Source: Solirubrobacterales bacterium
GTDB lineage: Bacteria > Actinomycetota > Thermoleophilia > Solirubrobacterales > Solirubrobacteraceae
Direction: 5' to 3'
Length of the DNA stretch: 42,967 bases
NCBI GenBank assembly: GCA_019244745.1
Contig: JAFASF010000274.1
Span: forward strand, 1-42,967
In this document: in pieces, positions 32,479 through 40,717 of the stretch
Layout of the letters: the number at the start of each line of letters is the position of its first letter
How positions within the stretch are numbered: the first letter of the stretch is position 1
The notes under the pieces: generated by a model
Told to the model about the DNA's origin: nothing
Databases searched by the model: none
The model's input: the letters and a program-made list of their open reading frames with translations, nothing else
Made by a program: the position numbers and the translations under genes

Positions 32479-33051
32479 ATGGAGTCTCCGCTTTCGCTCT
32501 ATCTCGACCAGAACTACCTGAGCGGGATCGCCAAGGCGAAGCCGGCGTTTCGTGAACTGGAACCCGTGCTGCGTCAAGCCGTCGAGTGCAGGGCTGTGAT
32601 CGTGGTCGAGTCACCGGTCCACCTGCGGGAATCGCTGCCACGCCCCGATCTGGGACTGATGCAGCTGTTGCGGGAACTCTCTGGTGACCAACACCTACCG
32701 TCGTGTCCCGATCGGCGCGCGCGGGAGGTTCGGCGCCGGATGGCGTGGACGATCGATCATGAGCTCCCCCTCCGCCGACCGCGTGAGAGCGACGCTGCCG
32801 ACCTCGATGCCCTGGCATCGGCTCTCACCCATTGCAACCTGATTACTTGTGACGCGTTCATGGCCGACGTCGTCCGCCGGGCGCGCTTGGACGCTCGGCT
32901 CGGCTGTGAGCTGTTCAGTGGCCGGCGGCCGGAGGTTCTGCGCCTCCGCGATCGGTTGAATGGACTTTCCGGGAGCCCCGCGGGCGGCGCATCGCGTTGC
33001 TTGTGGCATGTGGGCCCTGCCGATCGTTCACCATCGCCGGGCGTCGGTTGA
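32479..33051 (+). CDS. PIN-like domain protein
   Basis: The 190-residue protein opens SLYLDQNYLSGIAKAKPAFR, where the Asp in LDQN sits at the usual first acidic position of PIN-like nucleases. A strand with IVVESPVHLRES follows. The later acidic cluster is in LITCDAFMADVVRRARLD, after ADLDALASALTHCN. This arrangement (D...E...D-x-x-x-D) suggests a metal-dependent RNase fold. No antitoxin-like gene precedes it; the upstream gene is divergent and the downstream gene is an ACT protein. The C-terminal 25 residues are Gly/Ser/Pro-rich. Function is inferred from the fold only. Confidence 0.6.
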   Translation: MESPLSLYLDQNYLSGIAKAKPAFRELEPVLRQAVECRAVIVVESPVHLRESLPRPDLGLMQLLRELSGDQHLPSCPDRRAREVRRRMAWTIDHELPLRRPRESDAADLDALASALTHCNLITCDAFMADVVRRARLDARLGCELFSGRRPEVLRLRDRLNGLSGSPAGGASRCLWHVGPADRSPSPGVG

Positions 33052-33075
33052 GTAGGCTGACGCGGCACGAGTCAG

Positions 33076-33456
33076 ATGCCGTTCGACCTGGCGATTGACA
33101 TCGAGAACACCCCCGGCGCGCTGGCACGCGTCGCGGCGGCGATCAGCGACGCCGGCGTCAACATCGCGGCGGCCACCTGCATCGGGTCAGGCGAGCGAGC
33201 CGAGCTCCACATCCTTGTCAAGCATGCGGAGGCCGCCAAGCACTCGCTGGCGATTTCCCATCTCGCGGTTACCCGCGAGCGCGAGGTCGTCGTGGTCGAT
33301 GTCGAGGACCGCCCGGGCGTCCTCGCCGACCTGACCCGCAAGATCGCGCGGGCAGGAGTCGACCTCGATCTCGTCTACGTGGCTACCCGGGATCGCGTGG
33401 TCTTCGGATCGCGCGACATCGCTGGATTGCGAGCCGCGCTGGAACCCGCAGCCTGA
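33076..33456 (+). CDS. Protein with two ACT domains
   Basis: At 126 residues it is just two ACT units. The first is MPFDLAIDIENTPGALARVA followed by AAISDAGVNIAAATCIGSGE. The second is VVVVDVEDRPGVLADLTRKI followed by ARAGVDLDLVYVATRDRVVF. N-x-PG-A-L and R-PG-V-L are the ligand-binding loops. ACT domains bind amino acids or other small effectors; no catalytic domain is attached. It may act as a free-standing sensor. It starts 24 bases after the PIN-like gene on the same strand, so cotranscription is likely. Confidence 0.82.
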   Translation: MPFDLAIDIENTPGALARVAAAISDAGVNIAAATCIGSGERAELHILVKHAEAAKHSLAISHLAVTREREVVVVDVEDRPGVLADLTRKIARAGVDLDLVYVATRDRVVFGSRDIAGLRAALEPAA

Positions 33457-33522
33457 GAGCCATACCGCTGGGCGCCGAAAGTCGAAAACCGGTGTCGGAT
33501 ACCGCGGGTATACGCTCGGAAG

Positions 33523-33879
33523 TCAAGGGATTCGGATGTCCCTGTTCTCGCTCGAAACCCGCTTCTGCTCATCGGTGAGGTCGGCTTCGTTGACCGGTGT
33601 CACGAGAGACCAGTGGTGGCCAACCGGGCAGTGCTGCAACCTCCACCACCCCAACCGCAGCGACTTCATCGACGCGGCCGGAATCCAGATCGTCGTGAAC
33701 AGGTGGCCTTTGCGGCAGCGGACCACGACGTTGCCGCCCAGGGTGTGGGCGCGAAGCCAGAGACCGGCAACTTCAAGCAGGATCGCCGCGACGATCACGA
33801 GCGGATTGCGAAGGCGAACGCCCTCAGCGCGACGCGACGCACGATGCCGATTGCGCTTGGGCCTGATGGAACCGAACAT
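33523..33879 (-). CDS. Small membrane protein with Cys/His-rich region, hypothetical
   Basis: From ATG 33879 (GGAAGG ribosome site) the 118 residues begin with a very basic stretch (RPKRNRHRASRR), one hydrophobic helix (LRNPLVIVAAILLEVAGLWL) and then GGNVVVRCRKGHLFTTIWIP and RLQHCPVGHHWSLVTPVNEA. CRKGH and CPVGHHW look like a zinc-binding pair of C-x-x-G-H motifs. I recall actinobacterial hypotheticals with the same RCxxGHLFTT and CPVGxHW phrases, but no function is known. It is divergent from the HTH gene at 34.0 kb, and the two may be co-regulated. Confidence 0.72.
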   Translation of the reverse strand: MFGSIRPKRNRHRASRRAEGVRLRNPLVIVAAILLEVAGLWLRAHTLGGNVVVRCRKGHLFTTIWIPAASMKSLRLGWWRLQHCPVGHHWSLVTPVNEADLTDEQKRVSSENRDIRIP

Positions 33880-33937
33880 GGCAAGACCTTCCTTCCTGTT
33901 CGAGGCGCTTGAGTTTGTTCTCCGAGTGAATAACATT

Positions 33938-33955
33938 ACCATAAGTGATAATGGT
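33938..33955. promoter_or_regulatory. A+T-rich inverted repeat before HTH gene
   Basis: ACCAT (33938-33942) and ATGGT (33951-33955) flank AAGTGATA in an unusually A+T-rich patch between the divergent small membrane protein gene and the HTH gene. The position suits an operator for the HTH regulator. Confidence 0.42.
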
Positions 33956-34020
33956 GCAGGAGACCTCATGGTCTGGGGCAGCCGAAAACGCGCCTTGACC
34001 AGACCAGCCGAAAACGCCAA

Positions 34021-34554
34021 ATGACCAGCGCCGATCTTCTTCTGCACCCCGTCCGCCTGCGGATCATTCAGGCCTTCCTCGGAGACCGTGCCCTGACCAC
34101 GGCGGATCTGCGCGCGGCGCTGCCCGACGTTCCTCCGGCGAGCCTGTACCGCCACGTCGCGCTGCTCGTCGACGCCGGCGTGTTGAGCGTGGTTGGCGAA
34201 CGCCGGGTCCGCGGTGCCGTCGAACGGACGTACGTGCTGCGCGTGGCCGCCGCGAGCATCAACCTCGACGAGGTCGGCAGGATGAGCCGCGAGGATCACC
34301 GCCAGGCGTTCATGGCCTTCGTGGCCGGCCTGCTGGGCGACTTCGACCGCTACCTGAGCCGGGACGACATAGACCTCCTGCGCGACGGCGTGGGATTTCG
34401 AATGGCGGGCATGTGGCTGGATGACGGCGAGTTGAGCGAGTTCCTGCGGGACCTCGCGCGCGTGACGCAGCCCCGCCTGGCCAACGCACCGAAGCCCGGG
34501 CGCCGTCGGCGCATCCTCGGCACCGTGCTCCTACCGGGGGAGGACGCGCCCTAG
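34021..34554 (+). CDS. Winged-helix (ArsR/YdfF-like) transcriptional regulator
   Basis: The 177-residue protein begins MTSADLLLHPVRLRIIQAFL, the first helix of ArsR-like regulators, followed by ALTTADLRAALPDVPPASLY and RHVALLVDAGVLSVVGERRV, the helix-turn-helix and wing. The C-terminal half (RMSREDHRQAFMAFVAGLLG, DFDRYLSRDDIDLLRDGVGF) is helical and typical of HTH proteins related to YdfF. It lacks the metal cysteines of true ArsR. It probably represses itself and its divergent neighbour through the inverted repeat between them. No ribosome site is obvious before the ATG; an upstream reading is not conserved. Confidence 0.8.
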   Translation: MTSADLLLHPVRLRIIQAFLGDRALTTADLRAALPDVPPASLYRHVALLVDAGVLSVVGERRVRGAVERTYVLRVAAASINLDEVGRMSREDHRQAFMAFVAGLLGDFDRYLSRDDIDLLRDGVGFRMAGMWLDDGELSEFLRDLARVTQPRLANAPKPGRRRRILGTVLLPGEDAP

Positions 34555-34589
34555 CGCCAGCGCGGGGAGAGATGGACCGCGCCGGCCTT

Positions 34590-35066
34590 TCACACGTTCA
34601 GGGGCTTCGCGAAATAAACGACCTCGACTCCGGCCAATTGGCCGCGGCCGACCTCACGGTAGCCGGAGGTTGCATACAGCCGCTGCGCCGCGGTCTGAAC
34701 CACGGTGGTGTTCAGCCGCAACCGCCGATAGCCGAGCTCACGGGCGCGGGCCTCGAGGCGGGCGAGGATCAACCTGCCGAACCCGCGACGCTGAAACGAG
34801 GGATGTACGTGCATTCGCTTGAGCTCGGCGACGGTGCCCGTGACGTGACGCAGAGCTCCCATCGCCACCAAGCGCCCGTCGTAGATGCCTACGAGAAACT
34901 CACCGCCGTCCTCGAGGTAGGTCTCTGGGATCTCGTCGAGATCGTCGTCCGACGCGCCGCGACCGAGATGGGCACCCACCTCCGTCAGCGCCAGGTCGTG
35001 AAGCTCACGCACGAGGCGGGCATCGCCGGGGTCGAAGCGCCGCAATTCGAGCACGCCGTTGCTCAT
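34590..35066 (-). CDS. GNAT-family N-acetyltransferase
   Basis: The 158-residue protein has the GNAT core: LELRRFDPGDARLVRELHDL at the start, then GEFLVGIYDGRLVAMGALRH (strands 2-4) and AELKRMHVHPSFQRRGFGRL, which carries the acetyl-CoA loop (Q-R-R-G-F-G). LILARLEARARELGYRRLRL and LYATSGYREVGRG follow. It transfers acetyl from acetyl-CoA to an unknown amine. ATG 35066 has GGAGCGAG upstream; the longer frame starting at 35123 adds 19 unconserved residues. Substrate cannot be read from the sequence. Confidence 0.87.
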   Translation of the reverse strand: MSNGVLELRRFDPGDARLVRELHDLALTEVGAHLGRGASDDDLDEIPETYLEDGGEFLVGIYDGRLVAMGALRHVTGTVAELKRMHVHPSFQRRGFGRLILARLEARARELGYRRLRLNTTVVQTAAQRLYATSGYREVGRGQLAGVEVVYFAKPLNV

Positions 35067-35193
35067 CTCGCTCCAGATCCTTCGGGGTCCGTGGCGAGCG
35101 ATCGTACTACGACCAGTCAACATGGCTCATTGACTCCGGCCGCGGATCTCGATCGAGAACGGCCAGGTGTACTCGGTTTGCTGCGGGAAGCGC

Positions 35194-35523
35194 TTAGCTG
35201 GCGAGGCGCCGGCGCGCCTTCTGCACCGAAGGCAGCGCCTCCTTCGCTCGCGCGAGCGCCCGTGCGCGAACGTCGACGCTGGCCGGCTTGGCGGAGATTG
35301 TGATCTCCTGCCCGGTCGCGGGGTTGCGCCCCTTGCGCGCCTTCTGCGCGGGCTTGATCCGGACCGTCAGCTGGACCACGCCCCCGATCCTCACCTTCTG
35401 GGCGTTCGAAAGTTCCTGCACCACGACCTCATCGAGCGCCGTGAGCGCTCGCTTGGCATCGGCCTTGCTCAGGTCCGCGCGGTCGGCGACGGCAGCTACC
35501 AACTGCGATTGTGTTAGCGCCAC
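35194..35523 (-). CDS. HU-family DNA-binding protein
   Basis: The 109-residue protein (GTG start at 35523 with GGAGGAG upstream) starts ALTQSQLVAAVADRADLSKA and DAKRALTALDEVVVQELSNA, the HU dimerisation helices. It continues with KVRIGGVVQLTVRIKPAQKA and RKGRNPATGQEITISAKPAS, which carries the R-N-P-x-T-G DNA-clamp arm. The tail is rich in Arg and Lys. It bends DNA as a nucleoid protein. It is a little diverged (arm sequence KAQKARKGRNP), so it may be a secondary HU copy rather than the main housekeeping one. Confidence 0.9.
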   Translation of the reverse strand: MALTQSQLVAAVADRADLSKADAKRALTALDEVVVQELSNAQKVRIGGVVQLTVRIKPAQKARKGRNPATGQEITISAKPASVDVRARALARAKEALPSVQKARRRLAS

Positions 35524-35608
35524 GGCACTCCTCCAGCGGTTGAATCGTCGGTATTTATAAGGAATTCAACCGCGTACAGCGGACAGATGCTCCGTGGAGG
35601 GCGTGTGG

Positions 35609-35959
35609 CTACCAGACGATGTCCTCGACGAGATCCGGGCAGCGGCCGCTCGGAGCCTGCCGCACGAGGCTGAAGCTTCGTCTGATCTTCTCGGGAAGGA
35701 ACTCGAGCCTGCGGAGGTTGCGGCAGTTCTCGAGGATTACGCGAACGGTGGAGACCCCCATGACTCCCGGCCCCCGTTGCGTGCCCATGATCTCGTAGAG
35801 ATCGATCCCGTCAGTGACGTACGCTCCTCGCAGCAGCCGAGGATCTTCGCCAGCCAGCCCGATCGCGCGCAGTCCTTTGGCGAAGGAACGACCGGAACCC
35901 ACGGCCTGTGTTCGCGCTTCACGGCCTGGCGCCTGCTTACCCGGTGAATCGTGTGACAT
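35609..35959 (-). CDS. Small conserved-looking hypothetical protein
   Basis: The 116-residue product includes RSFAKGLRAIGLAGEDPRLL, RGAYVTDGIDLYEIMGTQRG, PGVMGVSTVRVILENCRNLR and RLEFLPEKIRRSFSLVRQAP. Strong third-position G+C and alternating strands speak for a real gene. I recall similar actinobacterial hypotheticals with DGxDLYEV and LEFLPEKIRRSF phrases, of unknown function. The start is uncertain: ATG 35959 has no ribosome site, while a GTG at 35902 begins nearer to the conserved part. It has no membrane segment or known motif. Confidence 0.6.
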   Translation of the reverse strand: MSHDSPGKQAPGREARTQAVGSGRSFAKGLRAIGLAGEDPRLLRGAYVTDGIDLYEIMGTQRGPGVMGVSTVRVILENCRNLRRLEFLPEKIRRSFSLVRQAPSGRCPDLVEDIVW

Positions 35960-36048
35960 TCAGGTCGGTGCGCGGTTGTGGGCCCTCTTCGTCGTTTCAA
36001 TAGTGCTCGCTTCGACGATCCTCCAATCGCGCCGACGTTGGAATACAA

Positions 36049-37488
36049 CTAACCGCGGCTCGGAGCGCTGCGGGTGACCGCTGGCGTTACCGAGCCGGGC
36101 TCCAGCGGCAGCCAGACGTGGAACACGGTTCGGCCGGGCTCGCTCTCGAAGTCGATGCCGCCCCGATGACGCTCGACGACGATGCGTCGGGCGGTGTCGA
36201 GTCCAAGCCCGGTTCCCTGCCCCACATCCTTGGTGGTGAAGAATGGATCGAAGATGTGGGGGCGAGCCTCCGGCGCGATTCCGGGCCCGTCATCGGCGAC
36301 GTCGACCCGCACGCAGGGCCCGTCCAGGCTCGTCATGATCGTGATCTTGCCGCGATCGCCGACGGCGGAGATCGCGTTGTCGATCAGGTTCGTCCACACC
36401 TGATTGAGCTCTCCTCCGCGCACCGTGAGCTTGGGCAGGGACCGATCGTAATCGCGCACAACCTCGATCTCGGTGTGCTTCAGCTTGTGGCCGAGCACCG
36501 TGAGGGTCGTATCCAGCCCTTCGTGGATGTCGGTCTCGACGAGATCGCCCCGGTCCATGTAGGCATATGACTTGACCGCCGCCACCAGGGCGCTCATCCG
36601 CTTCGTGGACTCCGCCAGCTCGCCGGCGAGGTTGCGTGCGATCAGCGACGCCGCGACCCAGCGCAGCGCCGCCGGCGTCGCGGGGCCGGCCAGATCCCGG
36701 ACGCGTTCGAGCCACGCCGCGTCGACCCGCGCGGAGGCCAGTGGTTCGGTGAGCCTCCAGGGTTCCGGTACGCCGAGCTCCTCGAGTGCCTCGAGCAGCT
36801 CGTCCTCTGCGTCTGCTTCCGCAAGCGCATCGCGGCTCTCGCCGGCCTCTCGCCCAGCGAGCGCCTCGCGTTGCAGCTCCACCAGCTGCTCGGCCTGCTC
36901 GCGCTCCACGCCGGACTCGACGAAGGAGCCGATCGTGGAGCCGAGCACGTCAAGTGTGTCGGCCAGATCGGCGGCGGCTCGCCTCGCCGCTGAGGCCGGG
37001 TTGTTCAGCTCGTGCGCGAGGCCGGCGGCCATCGTCCCGAGCGAGGCGAGGCGCTCCCGGTTCTGCTCCAGCGCGGCGATGCGGCCGACGACCGGACGCA
37101 CCTGGCGCATGACGCGATCGAACACCGGGCGGTGCGCGAGCACGAGCTCGATGAATTCCTCAGGTGGGATCTCCGCGAGCGTCACGTCGGTCGCCGTCCG
37201 CATGCTCACCCCGGAGACTCCGCCGGTGACCACCACGATCGCCCCGATCCAGGTTGGTGCCAACTGCTGCGCGATGAGCTCCACGTGCCCCGCCGGATCG
37301 GCGGCCACGAGATCCAAGGAGCCGGCGAGAAGCAGGTGGAACGACGGCGACTTCCCCTGCTCGGCGACCATCTCGCCCGGCGGGAGCTCTCGGAGCTCCG
37401 CGGCCTGCGCGAAGCGCTCCACGCCGGCGTCGTCGAGCTCGTCGAACAGATCGATCGTCCGAAGTTGCTGGGCCGTCGGGTGCTTCAC
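36049..37488 (-). CDS. Histidine kinase with N-terminal cyclic-nucleotide-binding (CRP-like) domain
   Basis: The 479-residue soluble protein has a cNMP-binding domain at residues about 10-120 (LFDELDDAGVERFAQAAELR, FHLLLAGSLDLVA). A dimerisation segment carries the phospho-acceptor His159 in GTMAAGLAHELNNPASAARR, with a long inserted helical region between residues 175 and 300. The catalytic ATPase domain has the N box NQVWTNLIDNAISAVGD, G1 DDGPGIA, F box FDPFFTTK and G2 GQGTGLGL. GTG 37488 overlaps the upstream stop by 4 bases (GTGA), so it is translated together with the response-regulator/reductase gene, its probable partner. There are no membrane helices, so it senses a cytoplasmic signal. 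Confidence 0.9.
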   Translation of the reverse strand: MKHPTAQQLRTIDLFDELDDAGVERFAQAAELRELPPGEMVAEQGKSPSFHLLLAGSLDLVAADPAGHVELIAQQLAPTWIGAIVVVTGGVSGVSMRTATDVTLAEIPPEEFIELVLAHRPVFDRVMRQVRPVVGRIAALEQNRERLASLGTMAAGLAHELNNPASAARRAAADLADTLDVLGSTIGSFVESGVEREQAEQLVELQREALAGREAGESRDALAEADAEDELLEALEELGVPEPWRLTEPLASARVDAAWLERVRDLAGPATPAALRWVAASLIARNLAGELAESTKRMSALVAAVKSYAYMDRGDLVETDIHEGLDTTLTVLGHKLKHTEIEVVRDYDRSLPKLTVRGGELNQVWTNLIDNAISAVGDRGKITIMTSLDGPCVRVDVADDGPGIAPEARPHIFDPFFTTKDVGQGTGLGLDTARRIVVERHRGGIDFESEPGRTVFHVWLPLEPGSVTPAVTRSAPSRG

Positions 37489-39146
37489 ACGCCCGCCAGG
37501 TACTCGTGAATCAGTGACACCGCCATCGCGCCCTCGCCCACCGCGCTCGCGACGCGCTTTATGGACCGGGCGCGCACATCCCCGGCCACGAACACGCCGG
37601 GCACGCTGGTCTCCAGCAGGTAGGGGTCGCGCTTGAGCGGCCATCCGTTCTGGCGCGCGTCGAGCCCGGCGAGGATGAACCCTCGCTCGTCGCGAGCCAC
37701 GACGCCCTCGAGCCAGTCGGTTCGCGGAGCAGCGCCGATGAACACGAAGCAGGCGTCGACCTCTTCGAGCGAGTCGCGCCCGTCCGCGTCCCTGATCTTC
37801 AACGACTTCAAGCGCCCGTCGGTCCCCTCGGCGGCCACCGCCTGCGTGCCGGTCCGCACGTCGATGTTCATCAGCCCGGCTATCTGGTCAATCAGATAGC
37901 GCGACATCGACTTGTCGAGCGACGGCGCGCGGACCAGCAACGAAACCTTGGAGGCGTAGCCGGAGAAGTACACCGCGGCCTGTCCCGCCGAATTGGCGCC
38001 CCCGATCACGACCACGTGCTGGTCGGCGCAGGCGCGAGCCTCGGTCAACGCCGCTCCGTAGTAGATCCCCGCTCCGGTGTACTGCGCAAAGCCCGGCGCG
38101 CCGAGCTGACGGTAGGAGACGCCGGAGGCGACCAGCACGCAGTTCGCGCTGAGCTCGCCACCGCCGGTGAGCTCCACGATCCGTCCGGCTCCCTCCACCC
38201 GCAGCGCGCCCGCGTCCTGGACGGTGAGCAGTTCCGCTCCGAGCCGCCGCGCCTGATCGGTGGCGCGCCGCGCGAGATCGGAGCCGGACAGGCCCGCTGG
38301 GAATCCCAGGTAATTCTCGATCCGGCTCGACTGCCCGGCCTGTCCGCCGGGCGCCTCCCGCTCGACCATCACCGTTCGCAGCCCCTCCGAGGCGCCGTAC
38401 ACCGCGGCCGCCAAGCCCGCGGGCCCCCCGCCGACGATCACGAGGTCATAGTGGTCCGCCGAGGGTCGGGCGGCGATTCCGAGTCGCTCCGCGAGCTCGA
38501 GGATCGTCGGCCGCTCGAGGACCGACCCGTCCTCGAGCAACGCCACCGGCAGCCGCTCGGCATCCACTCCGACGACTGCGAGCAGTTGGCGCGCCTCGGC
38601 GTCGCGCTCGACATCGAGCCACCGAGCCGGCACCCGGTTGCGAGCCAGGAAGTCGCGAATGTCGTGCGTCTGCTTGGAAAAGCGATGGCCCACCACCCGG
38701 ACCCCTCCGGCCTCGAGCGCCGCTCCGGCCTCCCAGGTCGTGAGCAGATCCTCCACCACCGGAAACAAGAGCTCCTCCGGTGGATCCCAGGGCTTCAGGA
38801 GGTAGTAGTCGAGGGAGACCTCGTTGATCGCCTGGATCGCGGCCTCCGTATCCGCGTACGCCGTCAACAGGACCCGCTTGGCCTCGGGCACGACCCGACG
38901 AGCCCGCGCCAGGTACTCGGTCCCCGACATCGCGGGCATCCGCTGGTCGGCCACCAACAACGCCACCTGTTCCCCGCGCGCGCGTATCTGGCCGACCAGC
39001 TCGAGCGCTTCGGCGCCCGAGGGTGCCCGCATGATCCGGTAGTGCTCGCCAAACCCGCGGCGGAGGTCTCGGCTGACCGCCGCCAGCACCGCCGGTTCGT
39101 CGTCGACGGCCAGGATCACCGGCCGGCGCGTGGAGGAGTCGTTCAC
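37485..39146 (-). CDS. Response regulator fused to a thioredoxin-reductase-like flavoprotein
   Basis: The 553-residue protein begins with a receiver domain (PVILAVDDEPAVLAAVSRDL, phospho-acceptor Asp67 in VADQRMP, Lys118 in LLKPW). A glutaredoxin-like linker (HRFSKQTHDIRDFLARNRVP) follows, then a two-nucleotide-binding flavoprotein (DLVIVGGGPAGLAAAVYGAS for FAD, VVVIGGANSAGQAAVYFSGY for NAD(P)H, and the late VFVAGDVR). Where thioredoxin reductase has CATC it reads IYYGAALTEARACADQH, so the redox-active disulfide is missing. GTG 39146 was chosen because the Ser/Arg-rich upstream frame is antisense-like. It is coupled to the histidine kinase and probably acts as its output. Confidence 0.9.
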   Translation of the reverse strand: MNDSSTRRPVILAVDDEPAVLAAVSRDLRRGFGEHYRIMRAPSGAEALELVGQIRARGEQVALLVADQRMPAMSGTEYLARARRVVPEAKRVLLTAYADTEAAIQAINEVSLDYYLLKPWDPPEELLFPVVEDLLTTWEAGAALEAGGVRVVGHRFSKQTHDIRDFLARNRVPARWLDVERDAEARQLLAVVGVDAERLPVALLEDGSVLERPTILELAERLGIAARPSADHYDLVIVGGGPAGLAAAVYGASEGLRTVMVEREAPGGQAGQSSRIENYLGFPAGLSGSDLARRATDQARRLGAELLTVQDAGALRVEGAGRIVELTGGGELSANCVLVASGVSYRQLGAPGFAQYTGAGIYYGAALTEARACADQHVVVIGGANSAGQAAVYFSGYASKVSLLVRAPSLDKSMSRYLIDQIAGLMNIDVRTGTQAVAAEGTDGRLKSLKIRDADGRDSLEEVDACFVFIGAAPRTDWLEGVVARDERGFILAGLDARQNGWPLKRDPYLLETSVPGVFVAGDVRARSIKRVASAVGEGAMAVSLIHEYLAGV

Positions 39147-39238
39147 CTTTTCAACGCTAGCGTCCGCGTCGGGTCGGGGCCCGACCGGATGAGACGCGGC
39201 CCACGAGCGCGCGTCTTGCGACCTCGTCGAGCTGTCCA

Positions 39239-39272
39239 CCACCGCCGCCGAGCCACAAGCCGGCGGCGGTGG
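39239..39272 (-). terminator. Long G+C hairpin after the glutamine-synthetase-like gene
   Basis: CCACCGCCGCCG (39239-39250) pairs perfectly with CGGCGGCGGTGG (39261-39272) over a 10-base loop. It lies between the end of the glutamine-synthetase-like gene and the start of the response-regulator fusion. There is no T run, so termination strength is uncertain. Confidence 0.5.
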
Positions 39273-39327
39273 CGACTCGCGCCGGCGAGCCCGCCGCAGG
39301 GATGATCGATCAGCGCCGAATCCAAGG

Positions 39328-40689
39328 TCAATAGCGGAAGCGCGTGGCGGCCACGATCTCCTCCTCGGAGGCGTCGGCGAAATACGCCACCTCCGTCTCG
39401 CGCACCGCGACGATCGATTCGAACAGCGCCGGACCCATCGCCTCGGCCAGCGGTTGGCACGCGCGGAAGTGCTCGAGCGCCTCCTCGAGGCTTCGCGGCA
39501 GAAGCTCCACTCCGGCCGCCGCCAGCTCGCCCTCGGACAGCGTCGCGGGGTCGACCGAGACCTCGGGCGGAAGGCGTAGCTCTCCGTCGATCCCCGCGAG
39601 GCCGAGCGCGAGGACCGCACCGACCAGCAGGTACGGATTCGAGGTGGCATCGAGGCACTTGACCTCGAAGTTGGCCGCCTCATCAGCGGCCGCCAATCGA
39701 ATGCCGGCTTCGCGATTTTCGCGCCCCCAACCGCGATAGGGGGCCGACCAGCGCTGCGGGATCAACCGCAGGTAGCTCGCCACGCTCGGAGCCCCGACCG
39801 CGAGCAGGGCCGGGAGGCCGTCGAGCACGCCCGCGATGAACGCCTCCGCTTCATCGGACATGCCATACGGCCCCGGACTTCCCGTCATCAGATTCCGTCC
39901 CTCTCGCCACAGGCTGGTGTGCAGATGACAGCCGTTGCCCACGCCGCCGACCACCACCGCGGGGGCAAACGAGCAGCGCATCCCCGCGCGATGCGTGACC
40001 GCGCGGATGGTGTGACGGACGAGCAGGATTCGATCGGCCGCGGTCACCGGGTCGGCCGGCCCAACCGCGAGCTCGAACTGCCCCGGGGCGTACTCGGGAT
40101 GCAGCTGCTGCACGTCCACCGACTCGCCCTCGAGCGCCGCCAGTACGTCGCGGCAATAGTCGGAGACCTCGATCAAGCGATCCATCCCGTACCCCGGACC
40201 AGAAGTCGCGGGGACGAACTCATCGCCGGCGCCGCGATCGAGGACCCACTCGGCCTCGAACCCCATGTTGGCCCGCAGTCCCCTCCCCACGGTCCGCTCG
40301 AGCATCCGCCGGGCGAACGTGCGCTGGCAACCCGGGTGCGGCTCGCCGTCCTGCGTCCGGCGGTCCAGCGGCGCCCACGCCCAACCGGGCTGACCCGCGA
40401 GCACGACCAGCCGCTCGAGATCCGGGAACAGACGCAGGTCGCCGACCGGGCCGGTCGAGCTGGGGCTCGCCGTGATCGAGTCGTCATACATCATCACGTC
40501 GAAGACTGGGGACATCCCGATCCCGTGCCCCGCGGCGTCCTGGAGCCGCCGCACCGGCACCGTCTTGGCTCGCGCGATGCCGCTGTTGTCGACGTAGGAG
40601 ACCGCAACCCCGACCACGCCGCGAGCACCCAGCTCGACGGCGAGCTCCGCTGCTTCACGCTGTTCGCTCACGTTGACGGCGCCGGTCAT
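39328..40689 (-). CDS. Glutamine synthetase family protein (GS-like ligase)
   Basis: The 453-residue protein has the GS beta-grasp and catalytic domains. ARGVVGVAVSYVDNSGIARA opens it, with the metal Glu in GFEAEWVLDRG. Further blocks are LHPEYAPGQFELAVGPADP, GVGNGCHLHTSLWREG (ATP/metal loop), SYLRLIPQRWSAPYRGWGRE with NREAGIRLA (glutamate loop), and a C-terminus with ATSNPYLLVGAVLALGLAGI. The absence of the adenylylation tyrosine loop and the sequence type place it with gamma-glutamyl-amine-type GS relatives rather than housekeeping GlnA. Substrate amine is unknown. ATG 40689 is 28 bases after the EamA gene, so the two are cotranscribed. Confidence 0.88.
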   Translation of the reverse strand: MTGAVNVSEQREAAELAVELGARGVVGVAVSYVDNSGIARAKTVPVRRLQDAAGHGIGMSPVFDVMMYDDSITASPSSTGPVGDLRLFPDLERLVVLAGQPGWAWAPLDRRTQDGEPHPGCQRTFARRMLERTVGRGLRANMGFEAEWVLDRGAGDEFVPATSGPGYGMDRLIEVSDYCRDVLAALEGESVDVQQLHPEYAPGQFELAVGPADPVTAADRILLVRHTIRAVTHRAGMRCSFAPAVVVGGVGNGCHLHTSLWREGRNLMTGSPGPYGMSDEAEAFIAGVLDGLPALLAVGAPSVASYLRLIPQRWSAPYRGWGRENREAGIRLAAADEAANFEVKCLDATSNPYLLVGAVLALGLAGIDGELRLPPEVSVDPATLSEGELAAAGVELLPRSLEEALEHFRACQPLAEAMGPALFESIVAVRETEVAYFADASEEEIVAATRFRY

Positions 40690-40717
40690 GGTCGCGAGGA
40701 CCTTACCGCGCTCGGCC

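Noticed and set aside
33915-33952. TTGTTC and GATAAT as a housekeeping promoter for the HTH gene
   Set aside because: The spacing of 26 bases is too long for a -35/-10 pair.
38016-39305. Long plus-strand open frame (about 430 codons) antisense to the response-regulator fusion
   Set aside because: No conserved motif, low-complexity composition, and the opposite strand encodes a well-recognised protein.
39147-39683. N-terminal extension of the response-regulator fusion (Ser/Arg-rich)
   Set aside because: It overlaps the 3' end of the glutamine-synthetase-like gene out of frame, is unconserved, and the receiver domain starts naturally at GTG 39146.
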